Origin: Candidatus Saccharimonadota bacterium
GTDB taxonomy: Bacteria > Patescibacteriota > Saccharimonadia > Saccharimonadales > Saccharimonadaceae
Assembly (NCBI GenBank): GCA_017515285.1
Contig: JAFWGN010000002.1
Span: 1 to 64,000 of the forward strand
Length of the DNA: 64,000 nt
Reading direction: 5' to 3'
Shown: positions 52,490-59,856 of the stretch, in pieces
Layout of the letters: every line of letters begins with the position of its first letter
How positions within the stretch are numbered: the first letter of the stretch is position 1
Made by a program: the position numbers and the translations under genes
The notes under the pieces: generated by a model
What the model was told of the DNA's origin: nothing
What the model saw: only the letters and a program-made list of their open reading frames with translations
Database searches by the model: none

Positions 52490-52654
52490 GGCACCGCGAG
52501 GATTTGCAAAGAACCAACAGTGCTTCACCGCATACGCGATTACAGCGCTACTGGCCCTCGTCGGTACCGTTTTTCTGCACTTTAATCGCGAACTAATATG
52601 TATAAATAATATGTGCGGTTTTATATAAAATAAAACACTGTTGATTCTTTGCAC
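52490..52654 (-). promoter_or_regulatory. Structured 5' leader RNA, copy 3 (18-bp long-range stem)
   Basis: The arms 52636-52653 and 52505-52522 pair over 18 bp with one G-U wobble. A hairpin (52618-52624 with 52630-52636) adjoins the 5' arm. CCTCGCGGTGCC (complement of 52490-52501) is followed by GTTTTT. CGGTACCG (52562-52569) can pair with the CGGTGCCG of the block through one G-U pair, where copy 2 has a Watson-Crick pair. It occupies the gene-free stretch 52447-52794. Confidence 0.7.
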
Positions 52655-52659
52655 TTATA

Positions 52660-52688
52660 ATTTTAGCACGAGCTTTAGCGTGATTCAA
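52660..52688 (-). promoter_or_regulatory. Promoter of the FISUMP gene at 50344-52446
   Basis: TTGAAT (complement of 52683-52688), 17 bp, TAAAAT (complement of 52660-52665), with a CGCTAAAGCTCG core in the spacer that is also found at 49944-49972. Confidence 0.75.
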
Positions 52689-52794
52689 GACTTGATTTTT
52701 ACCTGGAATATGATTTGCTATTTTTCCTATCTATCGGTTTTAGGCCTTTGCTCTTACGGTTGCACTCCAGCTACTTTGCGCATATAATTCCGTT

Positions 52795-53214
52795 ATGAAA
52801 ATAATTGAGCGAGAGCCTGTTTCAGCAAGTAAACGAGGTAAAGCCGTATTCAACAACCAAGATCTCGAACCGCATGAGCGCGAGACCGTGTTCTGTCTTA
52901 ATTCTTTCGGGTTTGATGTCGAAACAATTATTCCTTCTAGCGTTCCAGGGAGCAGGAATCATGATTTGCTAATGCTAGGAACAACATGGGAAATGAAGGG
53001 GCCAAAAACGCCAAATCGAGCTAAAATTCAGACTAAATTCCGAAAAGCCGTCAAGCAGTCAGGTGGTAGAGCTGTCTTTGATTTGAGAAACATGCGCGAG
53101 ACGGACAGGGCGGAAGCCGAAGAAACCATTATGAAACTTTTTAAAACAACTCGGGAGATGCGTAGAATTATCATAATAAGAAACGACGAACGCTTGGTTG
53201 ACATTTTAAAATAA
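52795..53214 (+). CDS. Stand-alone CdiA-C-terminal-like nuclease domain protein
   Basis: 139 residues, no signal peptide. The middle reads SRNHDLLMLGTTWEMKGPKT, then RKAVKQSGGRAVFDLR. This matches the layout of CdiA_C tRNA nuclease toxins: an acidic residue in a (P/H)DLL step, WE(I/M)K with the catalytic Glu/Lys, and QxRKAxKQS with a terminal DLR. TATAAT ends 6 nt before the ATG, so the mRNA is predicted to be leaderless. No immunity gene is evident. A terminator follows at 53233. It could be a toxin, an antiphage effector or a domesticated RNase. Confidence 0.7.
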   Translation: MKIIEREPVSASKRGKAVFNNQDLEPHERETVFCLNSFGFDVETIIPSSVPGSRNHDLLMLGTTWEMKGPKTPNRAKIQTKFRKAVKQSGGRAVFDLRNMRETDRAEAEETIMKLFKTTREMRRIIIIRNDERLVDILK

Positions 53215-53232
53215 AAGCGTATAATTATTAGT

Positions 53233-53286
53233 AATGAGGGCGACTTAGTTCTGAATTGAGCTAGGCCAAGCCCTCATTCTTGTTGT
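53233..53286. terminator. Terminator between the CdiA-CT-like gene and uvrB
   Basis: AATGAGGGC (53233-53241) pairs with GCCCTCATT (53270-53278) around a 28-nt loop, followed by a T-rich CTTGTTGTT. Confidence 0.6.
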
Positions 53287-53305
53287 TGCGATTTGGTGCG
53301 GCATG

Positions 53306-55312
53306 TCAAGGTTTCTTGGGGTGGAGAGTGGAAGAAATTGTCGCGATTTGGTCGCGGAGGAGGGCGGCGCGTTCGAATTCGAGGTTGGCGGCGGCGAGTT
53401 GCATTTCCGCGGTTAGCTGCTTGAGGAGTGAAGGGAGTTCTTCTTTTGGAATCTTCTTGATGTTGAACTCGGACTTTGTTTCTTTTTCCGGGATGATGGC
53501 GCGGAGACCGGCGGAGATTTCCTTTTTGATTCCCTTCGGGGTGATGCCGTGTTCTTTGTTGTATTTTTGTTGAAGTTCGCGACGGCGGGCGGTCTCGGAA
53601 ATCGCTTTTTCCATGCTTTCGGTGATGAAGTCGGCATACATGATTACTTTTCCTTCGACGTGGCGGGCGGCGCGGCCGATGGTTTGGATTAAAGCGGACT
53701 CGGAGCGAAGGAAACCTTCCTTGTCGGCGTCGAGAATGGCGACAAGGGAGACTTCGGGAAGGTCGAGGCCTTCGCGGAGGAGGTTAATTCCGACGAGCAC
53801 GTCGTAAACCCCGGTACGAAGGTCGCGTAAGATGTCGCCGCGCTCCAAAGTGTCGATGTCGGAGTGAACGTAGGCGGTCTTTATCCCGCGCTCCTTCAAA
53901 TGGTCGGTTAAATCTTCGGCCATGCGCTTCGTCAAAGTTGTCACGAGGGTGCGTTGGTTTTTAGCGATGCGGCGGTCAATTTCTTCCATCAAATTGTCGA
54001 CTTGTCCTTCACTCGGTCTTACTTCGATTTCCGGGTCGAGGAGACCGGTCGGACGGATGAGTTGCTCCGCGGGCTTCGGACAGTTCGCGAGCTCGTACTC
54101 GCCCGGGGTGGCGGAGACGTAAACTGCGTGGGAAATGTGTCGGTAAAACTCGGCGAAGGTGAGGGGGCGGTTGTCCAGAGCGGACGGCAAACGGAAGCCA
54201 TAGTCCACGAGGCTCAACTTCCGGGCGTGGTCGCCGTTAAACATTCCGCGGACTTGGGGGAGGGTCATGTGCGACTCATCAACGAGAAGGAGAAAATCTT
54301 TCGGGAAAAAGTCAAGAAGGGTCGAGGGCGGTTCGCCGGCTTTTCTACCCTCGAGGTGGCGGGAATAGTTTTCGATACCCTTGACGAAGCCAGTGCTTTC
54401 TAGCATTTCTAAATCGTATTTGATTCTTTGAGTGAGACGCTGGGCCTCCAGGTATTTTTGGTGTTTCTCGAAGAAGGCGAGGCGGCCTTTGTATTCTTTT
54501 TCGATTGAGACGAGGGCGCGCTTCAAATCAGATTCGGGGGTGGCGTAGTGGGTGTTAGGGAAGATGTGGATGTGGTCCGGCTTTTCGCGGACGTCGGCGG
54601 TGAGGGGGTCGATAATCTTGACACTTTCGAGGTTATCAAAACCGAACTCAAAACGATATGCCCATTCGCCGGAGGCTGGGAATAAATCCACCGTGTCGCC
54701 CATGACGCGGAAGTTGCCGCGCTCGAAGGCGAGGTCGTTTCGGTGGTATTGCATGCTGACTAGGGCGCGGATGAAACTTAGTTGGTCGGGGACGCGGGCG
54801 TCTCCGGTGGTAACCCAACCGGTCGGTTTTTGCCAGAGGGGGAAGGACATTTCCTTATAGTTTGCGGGAGAGCCGATGCCGTAAATACAGGAGACGGAAG
54901 CAACGATAATGACGTCGTCGCGGGTGAGGAGCGCTTCGGTCGCACCGTGGCGCAGGCGGTCGATTTCGTCGTTGATGGCGGAGTCTTTTTCGATGTAGGT
55001 GTCCGTCGAAGCAATATAGGCCTCTGGCTGATAGTAATCGAAATAACTCACGAAATAGTGGACTTCGTTTTTGGGGAAAAATTCGCGGAACTCGGAATAA
55101 AGTTGGGCGGCGAGGGTTTTGTTGTGCGCGAGCACTAAGGTTGGTTTCCCGTAGTTTTGAATGATGTTTGCCATCGTGAAGGTTTTGCCACTCCCGGTTA
55201 CGCCGAGAAGGCATTGTTCTTTGATTCCCTCTTTTAAGCCCTTGGTGAGCTGTTTAATGGCGGCGGGCTGGTCGCCGGTCGGGGCGTATTTTGAGACGAG
55301 TTCGAATTTCAT
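53306..55312 (-). CDS. uvrB: UvrABC excinuclease subunit B
   Basis: 668 residues, the family length. Walker A is GVTGSGKTF; the damage-binding beta-hairpin ([14 protein letters not shown]), DESHMTLPQ and QTIGRAARH are present, and a C-terminal UVR motif ([20 protein letters not shown]) binds UvrC. It verifies damage in nucleotide excision repair. TATAAT lies 8 nt before the ATG in the same local context as the gene starting at 37643. Confidence 0.97.
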   Translation of the reverse strand: MKFELVSKYAPTGDQPAAIKQLTKGLKEGIKEQCLLGVTGSGKTFTMANIIQNYGKPTLVLAHNKTLAAQLYSEFREFFPKNEVHYFVSYFDYYQPEAYIASTDTYIEKDSAINDEIDRLRHGATEALLTRDDVIIVASVSCIYGIGSPANYKEMSFPLWQKPTGWVTTGDARVPDQLSFIRALVSMQYHRNDLAFERGNFRVMGDTVDLFPASGEWAYRFEFGFDNLESVKIIDPLTADVREKPDHIHIFPNTHYATPESDLKRALVSIEKEYKGRLAFFEKHQKYLEAQRLTQRIKYDLEMLESTGFVKGIENYSRHLEGRKAGEPPSTLLDFFPKDFLLLVDESHMTLPQVRGMFNGDHARKLSLVDYGFRLPSALDNRPLTFAEFYRHISHAVYVSATPGEYELANCPKPAEQLIRPTGLLDPEIEVRPSEGQVDNLMEEIDRRIAKNQRTLVTTLTKRMAEDLTDHLKERGIKTAYVHSDIDTLERGDILRDLRTGVYDVLVGINLLREGLDLPEVSLVAILDADKEGFLRSESALIQTIGRAARHVEGKVIMYADFITESMEKAISETARRRELQQKYNKEHGITPKGIKKEISAGLRAIIPEKETKSEFNIKKIPKEELPSLLKQLTAEMQLAAANLEFERAALLRDQIATISSTLHPKKP

Positions 55313-55344
55313 ACATATATATTATATATGCTTTTTCATAAAAA

Positions 55345-55493
55345 TACAAAGAAGACCGGAGTTGGCGCCGGTCTTCGCTGATGCGCGCCCACCCTGGGGC
55401 ACATTGGTTTGTTTTAATCCGCTGTTTTTGTTTTAATGTAGTCTCCACACTCCACTAAGCTAGTCAGTGGAACCCCGTGAAGCGTATCAGCTT
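55345..55493 (-). ncRNA. Putative small structured RNA, about 150 nt
   Basis: A strong promoter (55500-55528) and an intrinsic terminator (stem 55351-55359 with 55368-55376) bracket a segment with no frame. The ends close on each other: GCTGAT (complement of 55486-55491) pairs with ATCAGC (complement of 55377-55382), extended by CGC/GCG and GGGG/CCCC. A CCACT/AGTGG hairpin lies inside. The rod-like shape recalls 6S RNA. The SRP-RNA consensus was not found. Class unassigned. Confidence 0.6.
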
Positions 55494-55499
55494 AAGTTT

Positions 55500-55528
55500 A
55501 TTTTAATAAAAATACTTATGGTTGTCAA
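55500..55528 (-). promoter_or_regulatory. Promoter of the putative small RNA
   Basis: TTGACA (complement of 55523-55528), 17 bp, TAAAAT (complement of 55500-55505), one of the best sigma-70-type promoters in the window. Confidence 0.7.
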
Positions 55529-55531
55529 TAG

Positions 55532-55557
55532 GAAAAATGTTGTAATTTTTACAACAT
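55532..55557 (-). terminator. Intrinsic terminator of obg
   Basis: ATGTTGTAA/TTACAACAT stem with a 3-nt loop and five T on the minus strand, starting at the obg stop. Confidence 0.75.
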
Positions 55558-56997
55558 TTACCAGTCTTCGACGAGAGTAAATTCGCGGTCGGCGATAGAG
55601 ATGATGGAGTCGGGAGTGGCGCCCTTGCTGGTTAGTTCGGCGCGGATGCCCATTTTTTTCAGAATGTCGCGGAGGCGGTTGACAGAGGCGTAGTTTGAGA
55701 AGTCGGTTCGGCGGGCGAATTTTTCGATTTTTTCGCCGGTGACGACAAATTTAACTCCGTCGTCGTTCTCTTGTTTTTCGACGTGCCAGGTGGTTTTGAT
55801 TTGGTTAGGATTAAGGGAGATGACCGGAATATGCTCGCTAGCCGCCTTGCGCAAACCTTCGCTTGCGTCGCCGGCGTCCTCGCTCCCGTCGTTACGGGGC
55901 TCGGCGCCTAATACTCGGCCGTAGCCTCCGTGTTGCGCCACAATCGAAAGGTTTGCTCCGGCGGCAACATCGTTCGAAAAAGACCCCGAGAAAGAGCCAT
56001 CCTCTCCGCGCCTAGAAGCCACCCTGCAAACTGCACGCAAGAGCTCCTCAAGGCCTTGGTGGGCGGAGGAGGAGATGGCGAAGATGCGGGCGCGGGGGTT
56101 TATTGCGAGAATCGATTGTTTTTGCATTTCGATAAGTTCGGGGTCGAGGCCTTCGCATTTCGTCAGAGCGACGATTTCGGGACGGGATTTTAGGTCGGAG
56201 TATTTTTCGAGTTCGGTTCTTATGATTCCGTAGGCTCGGCCGGCATCGTCGTTATAGACGTCGATAAGGTGGAGCAGAACTGCCGTGCGGTCAACGTGGC
56301 GGAGGAAAGCGTGCCCTAGTCCCTTCCCTTCCGCGGCGCCTTCGATGAGGCCGGGGATGTCGGCGATGAGGAGGTCGCGGCCGTCGATGGTGGCGACGCC
56401 GAGATTTGGGGTGATAGTCGTGAACGGGTAGTCGGCGATTTCCGGCTTAGCGTTACTAACGACCGAGAGGAAAGTGGACTTGCCGGCGTTCGGAAGACCG
56501 ACGAGACCGACGTCGGCGAGGAGTTTCAGCTCGAGCTCAGCTTCGAACTCTTCGCCGGGTTCGCCGACTTCGGCGATGATGGGGGCTTGGCGGGTGCTCG
56601 ACTTAAAATGCGCATTGCCAAAACCGCCGTCCCCGCCGCGAGCGATTACGGCGGTCTGGCCGTCAGTAATTAAGTCGGCGATACACGTGCGTTCGCTTGC
56701 GCTCATTCTCCAGACGGTAGTGCCGATGGGGACTTCGACGATTAAATCTTTGCCGGAGCGGCCGGCGGAGCGGGTGCCGGAGCCGTTTTTGCCATCTTCG
56801 GCTTTTAGTTCGGGGTTGAAGCGGAAGTCAAGGAGAGTGTTCGTGTCTTTGTCGGCGCGGAAGATGATTGAGCCGCCTTTGCCGCCGTCACCACCGTCGG
56901 GACCGCCTTTCGGAATGTAAATCTCATGGCGAAAGGAGACGGCGCCATCGCCACCTTTACCTGCTTTTAGTTTTACTTTCGCGGTATCAACAAACAT
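55558..56997 (-). CDS. obg: GTPase Obg (with linker insertion)
   Basis: 479 residues, about 50-60 more than usual. The Obg glycine-rich domain (1-158) has GKGGDGAVSFRHE and GGPDGGDGGKGG. The GTPase has GLPNAGKST, DIPGLIEGAAEGKGLG and LTKCEG; the C-terminal OCT domain ends in SIADREFTLVEDW. It couples ribosome assembly to GTP level. The extra residues lie between the GTPase and OCT domains (SRRGEDGSFSGSFSNDVAAG... to ...GLRKAAS), encoded by 55838-56019. Part of that segment recurs in the non-coding region near 46121. Confidence 0.96.
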   Translation of the reverse strand: MFVDTAKVKLKAGKGGDGAVSFRHEIYIPKGGPDGGDGGKGGSIIFRADKDTNTLLDFRFNPELKAEDGKNGSGTRSAGRSGKDLIVEVPIGTTVWRMSASERTCIADLITDGQTAVIARGGDGGFGNAHFKSSTRQAPIIAEVGEPGEEFEAELELKLLADVGLVGLPNAGKSTFLSVVSNAKPEIADYPFTTITPNLGVATIDGRDLLIADIPGLIEGAAEGKGLGHAFLRHVDRTAVLLHLIDVYNDDAGRAYGIIRTELEKYSDLKSRPEIVALTKCEGLDPELIEMQKQSILAINPRARIFAISSSAHQGLEELLRAVCRVASRRGEDGSFSGSFSNDVAAGANLSIVAQHGGYGRVLGAEPRNDGSEDAGDASEGLRKAASEHIPVISLNPNQIKTTWHVEKQENDDGVKFVVTGEKIEKFARRTDFSNYASVNRLRDILKKMGIRAELTSKGATPDSIISIADREFTLVEDW

Positions 56998-57049
56998 AAT
57001 TGCCCTTTATTATACCATATATATTATATATAAGCAAATTCGGTTTCGG

Positions 57050-58126
57050 CTACATGGCGACGAATTGGTAGCTTCCCCATTCGGAGGCGGAGACGACCTT
57101 GGAGCCGATTCTACCCCAACCGGAGACGCCGTTCATGTCGGTGATTTCGATAGTTCCGTCACCGTTGACAGCGGTAACGATGCCGACGTGTCCATAATAG
57201 CCGGCTTGGGAGACGAAGACGGCGCCGTAGCTCGGGTCGCGGGAGACGGAGAAGCCAGCGGCGGCAAGTTGGGACGCCCAATAGCGCGCGTTGCCGAGGC
57301 CGCCAGGAAGTGGCGAGCCGTTTTCGAAACGCCACTGCCAAGCAAACCAGGTACACCAACCGTAAGGCATTGGGTTAGAGCCAGAACTATAAAGGGTATA
57401 GGACGGGGCGGAAGCATAAGTCGTCGTCTGGACCGGGGTCGGGGCGACATATTCGGGGCGCTCGGTTTCGGGGACAACGCCGCCAGGAATCACGATTTTG
57501 GTTCCGGCGACGACGCCACGGGCGGAAAGATTGTTCTTTTCTTCGATTTCCGAGGCGGAAGAACCGTATTTACTGGCGATAGAAGAGGAAGAGTCGCCTT
57601 CGCTGATCGTATAGACGATTCCGGAGACGCTCGGAAGATAGAGGATTTGGCCGGTCGAGAGGTCGGTGGTTTTTAGGCCGTTGGACCAACGAATTTGGTC
57701 GGTCGAGAGACCGAAAGCGGCGGCGATAGACTCCATGGACTCGCCTTCGGCGACTTCGTATTCGATGACGCCCTTAGCGAGGGAGGAGGTATCGACGATG
57801 TTGGTTTTTTCGATTCTGGTCGAGGCGGTCTGGTTGATGGAGTATTGGGTGACCGCGGAGATGTAGTCCATGTTGAGGTAGTTCGAGGAACTTAGGCTGA
57901 CGTTGTTTGCGATTTCGGCGACAATGTAGAGCTCGGAAAGTTGGTCCACGGAGACGGAATAGTTACTGTCGGAGATGGCGAGCATGATGGGGACGTTGTT
58001 CTCTTCGGCGGTCTTGTTTTTAGAACCGAAGAAAACTAGCCCAAAAAGCGCCACGGCAGCAAAAGTATAGCCCAGGACCTGTTTGATGAGGCTTTTTTTA
58101 GTGGTTGAAGATTTTTTCGTTTTCAT
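57050..58126 (-). CDS. Secreted LysM-CHAP peptidoglycan hydrolase
   Basis: 358 residues. A membrane/signal segment (about 17-37) is followed by a helical region, two LysM-type repeats (VIEYEVAEGESMESIAAAFG and VYTISEGDSSSSIASKYG, about 118-215) and a CHAP domain (about 250-358). Catalytic Cys is in GWCTWFAWQWR, His in GHVGIVTAV, and the polar partner in EITDMNG. It should cleave peptide bonds in its own or a neighbour's peptidoglycan. It overlaps the RuvX-MltG gene by ATGA, so two wall enzymes are made together. Confidence 0.88.
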   Translation of the reverse strand: MKTKKSSTTKKSLIKQVLGYTFAAVALFGLVFFGSKNKTAEENNVPIMLAISDSNYSVSVDQLSELYIVAEIANNVSLSSSNYLNMDYISAVTQYSINQTASTRIEKTNIVDTSSLAKGVIEYEVAEGESMESIAAAFGLSTDQIRWSNGLKTTDLSTGQILYLPSVSGIVYTISEGDSSSSIASKYGSSASEIEEKNNLSARGVVAGTKIVIPGGVVPETERPEYVAPTPVQTTTYASAPSYTLYSSGSNPMPYGWCTWFAWQWRFENGSPLPGGLGNARYWASQLAAAGFSVSRDPSYGAVFVSQAGYYGHVGIVTAVNGDGTIEITDMNGVSGWGRIGSKVVSASEWGSYQFVAM

Positions 58127-59853
58127 AGTTTGGCGTTACAGAGTACCTGGCAGTGGTCGATTGCGTTCTGGTTGTGCTCGGACTCCGTGTAACTATAATA
58201 CATCAAACCATCGTCTCCTGTCAAGAAGTAAAGGTAAGAGGTATCCGCGGGGTTGGCGGTGGAGATGAGGACGAGAGCGCTAGGATTAGAGATGGCGCCG
58301 CAGGGGAGGCCGGCGTATTTGCGGGTGTTGTAGCAGGAGTCAATGTTTAAAACGGCGACGTTATCGGTGTAGGTGGTGCGGTTCGGGTCAACGAGGTTGG
58401 CGGCGTAGGTTGCGGTAACGTCGGAACCGAGAGACATCCCGTTCGCGAGGCGATTCCAGAACACGCTCGCAACGATTTTTTGGTCCTCTTTCGAGACGGT
58501 GCCGGCCTCTTTTTGGACGACGCTAGCCATGATTATTCCTTCGTGTAAGGTATAGCCCATGTTGTTGAATTTTTGGCGGAGGTTGTTTTTCTCGACGACG
58601 GTGTAAAGTTCATCGAGCATCCTAATTACGATGGTTTCGACGGAATCGGTTTGGTAAAATTCGTAGGTTTCGCCGAAGAGGTAGCCCTCGAGAGAGGCGT
58701 CCTTGGGCTTGTCGGCGAGAACGGGGTGGTTATAATCTTTTGCGAAGGCGGCGTCGATCTCTTCGGTGGTGTAGCCGATTGAAATGAGGCGCTTTTTGAT
58801 GTCGTTTAGAGTTTCCCCGGGAAGAGCGGTGAAGCGGAAGACGACGGCGTCGTTTGAGCCGTCAACGAGTTTTGAGTAAATCTTTTCGACGGGCATTGAG
58901 GGGGCGAGATTGTAGTTTCCTGCTTTTAGCTCCTCGCTTTTTCCGGAGAGCTTGGCATAAATCTTGAAGGCGAGGGGGCTTTTTATCAGGCCGTTCGCCT
59001 TCAAAGAGTCGGCGATTAAGGCGACGCTGGCGCCGTCTTCGACGGTAAATTGGACGCTTGCACAAGGGTCGGTTTCGCCGGCGTTAGAGTTAGTTTCGCA
59101 GTTGTCGGAACTAACTACGGGAGAAATGGCGGCATTATACCAGAGGTTTGCGCCGAAACCGACGGCGCCGAGAATAAGGACGAGAATGATGACGATGCGG
59201 ACGATGAGCCATTTTTTCGCAGTGGATTGTTTGTGGGTTTTGAAGCGGGGTTTCAAGGCGGGAGTTTTTCCTTCTTTATTAGCTTTTTGGGGGACTTCAG
59301 GCTCAAGAGGCTTTGACTTTTCGTCAACTTTTAGGGGCGGTTCGAGGGATTTCGGGGTTTCTTTGGGTTCGGAGATTTGGGGAGTTTGAGGGGCTTGAGC
59401 TGGCGCGGGGGAGGGGATGTTAGTCAGGCGACTAGTGAGGTTTTCGAGAAAATCTTGCAAGATTAGAGCGGCGGCTTCGGCGTCGATGGCGCCGGATTTC
59501 TTGTCGATTGGTTTTTTGGCTAGGTTTTGCTTGGCCTGGACAGAAGTGAGGGATTCGTCTTGGAAAAAAATCTTGACGGTTTTTCCGCCGGGCTTTTGTT
59601 CGACGAGGACGTGATTGAGGTTTTTTACAAAGGTTTTGACGTATTCGCTTTGTTTGGTAAGCTGGCCTTGGAGATTGCGGGGCATTCCGACGACGATAAC
59701 GTCCGTGCCTTGGAGGCGGCAGACCTTGGCGATTGAAGCGTATTCTTGGCCATCAACCGGAATCATTCCGACGGGGACAGCGATTTTTACGCTGTCGTCC
59801 GCCTTCGCGAGGCCGATTCTTTTTTCTCCGACGTCTAGACCTAGCAGTTTCAT
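58123..59853 (-). CDS. mltG: RuvX (YqgF) - MltG fusion protein
   Basis: 576 residues in one uninterrupted frame. Residues 1-140 are a YqgF/RuvX nuclease domain: GLDVGEKRIGLA, VVGMPRNLQG, FQDESLTSVQA and DAEAAALIL. A Pro/Lys-rich linker leads to a membrane segment at about 214-233. Residues about 250-576 are MltG: TALPGETL, EGYLFGETYEF, IIMASVVQKEAG with the catalytic Glu, SVFWNRL and a YAGLPCGAISNPS segment. Topology is consistent, with the nuclease inside and the transglycosylase outside. The two genes are neighbours in many Firmicutes; fusion is unusual. It links pre-16S rRNA or Holliday-junction processing to glycan chain termination. Confidence 0.92.
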   Translation of the reverse strand: MKLLGLDVGEKRIGLAKADDSVKIAVPVGMIPVDGQEYASIAKVCRLQGTDVIVVGMPRNLQGQLTKQSEYVKTFVKNLNHVLVEQKPGGKTVKIFFQDESLTSVQAKQNLAKKPIDKKSGAIDAEAAALILQDFLENLTSRLTNIPSPAPAQAPQTPQISEPKETPKSLEPPLKVDEKSKPLEPEVPQKANKEGKTPALKPRFKTHKQSTAKKWLIVRIVIILVLILGAVGFGANLWYNAAISPVVSSDNCETNSNAGETDPCASVQFTVEDGASVALIADSLKANGLIKSPLAFKIYAKLSGKSEELKAGNYNLAPSMPVEKIYSKLVDGSNDAVVFRFTALPGETLNDIKKRLISIGYTTEEIDAAFAKDYNHPVLADKPKDASLEGYLFGETYEFYQTDSVETIVIRMLDELYTVVEKNNLRQKFNNMGYTLHEGIIMASVVQKEAGTVSKEDQKIVASVFWNRLANGMSLGSDVTATYAANLVDPNRTTYTDNVAVLNIDSCYNTRKYAGLPCGAISNPSALVLISTANPADTSYLYFLTGDDGLMYYSYTESEHNQNAIDHCQVLCNAKL

Positions 59854-59856
59854 GGC

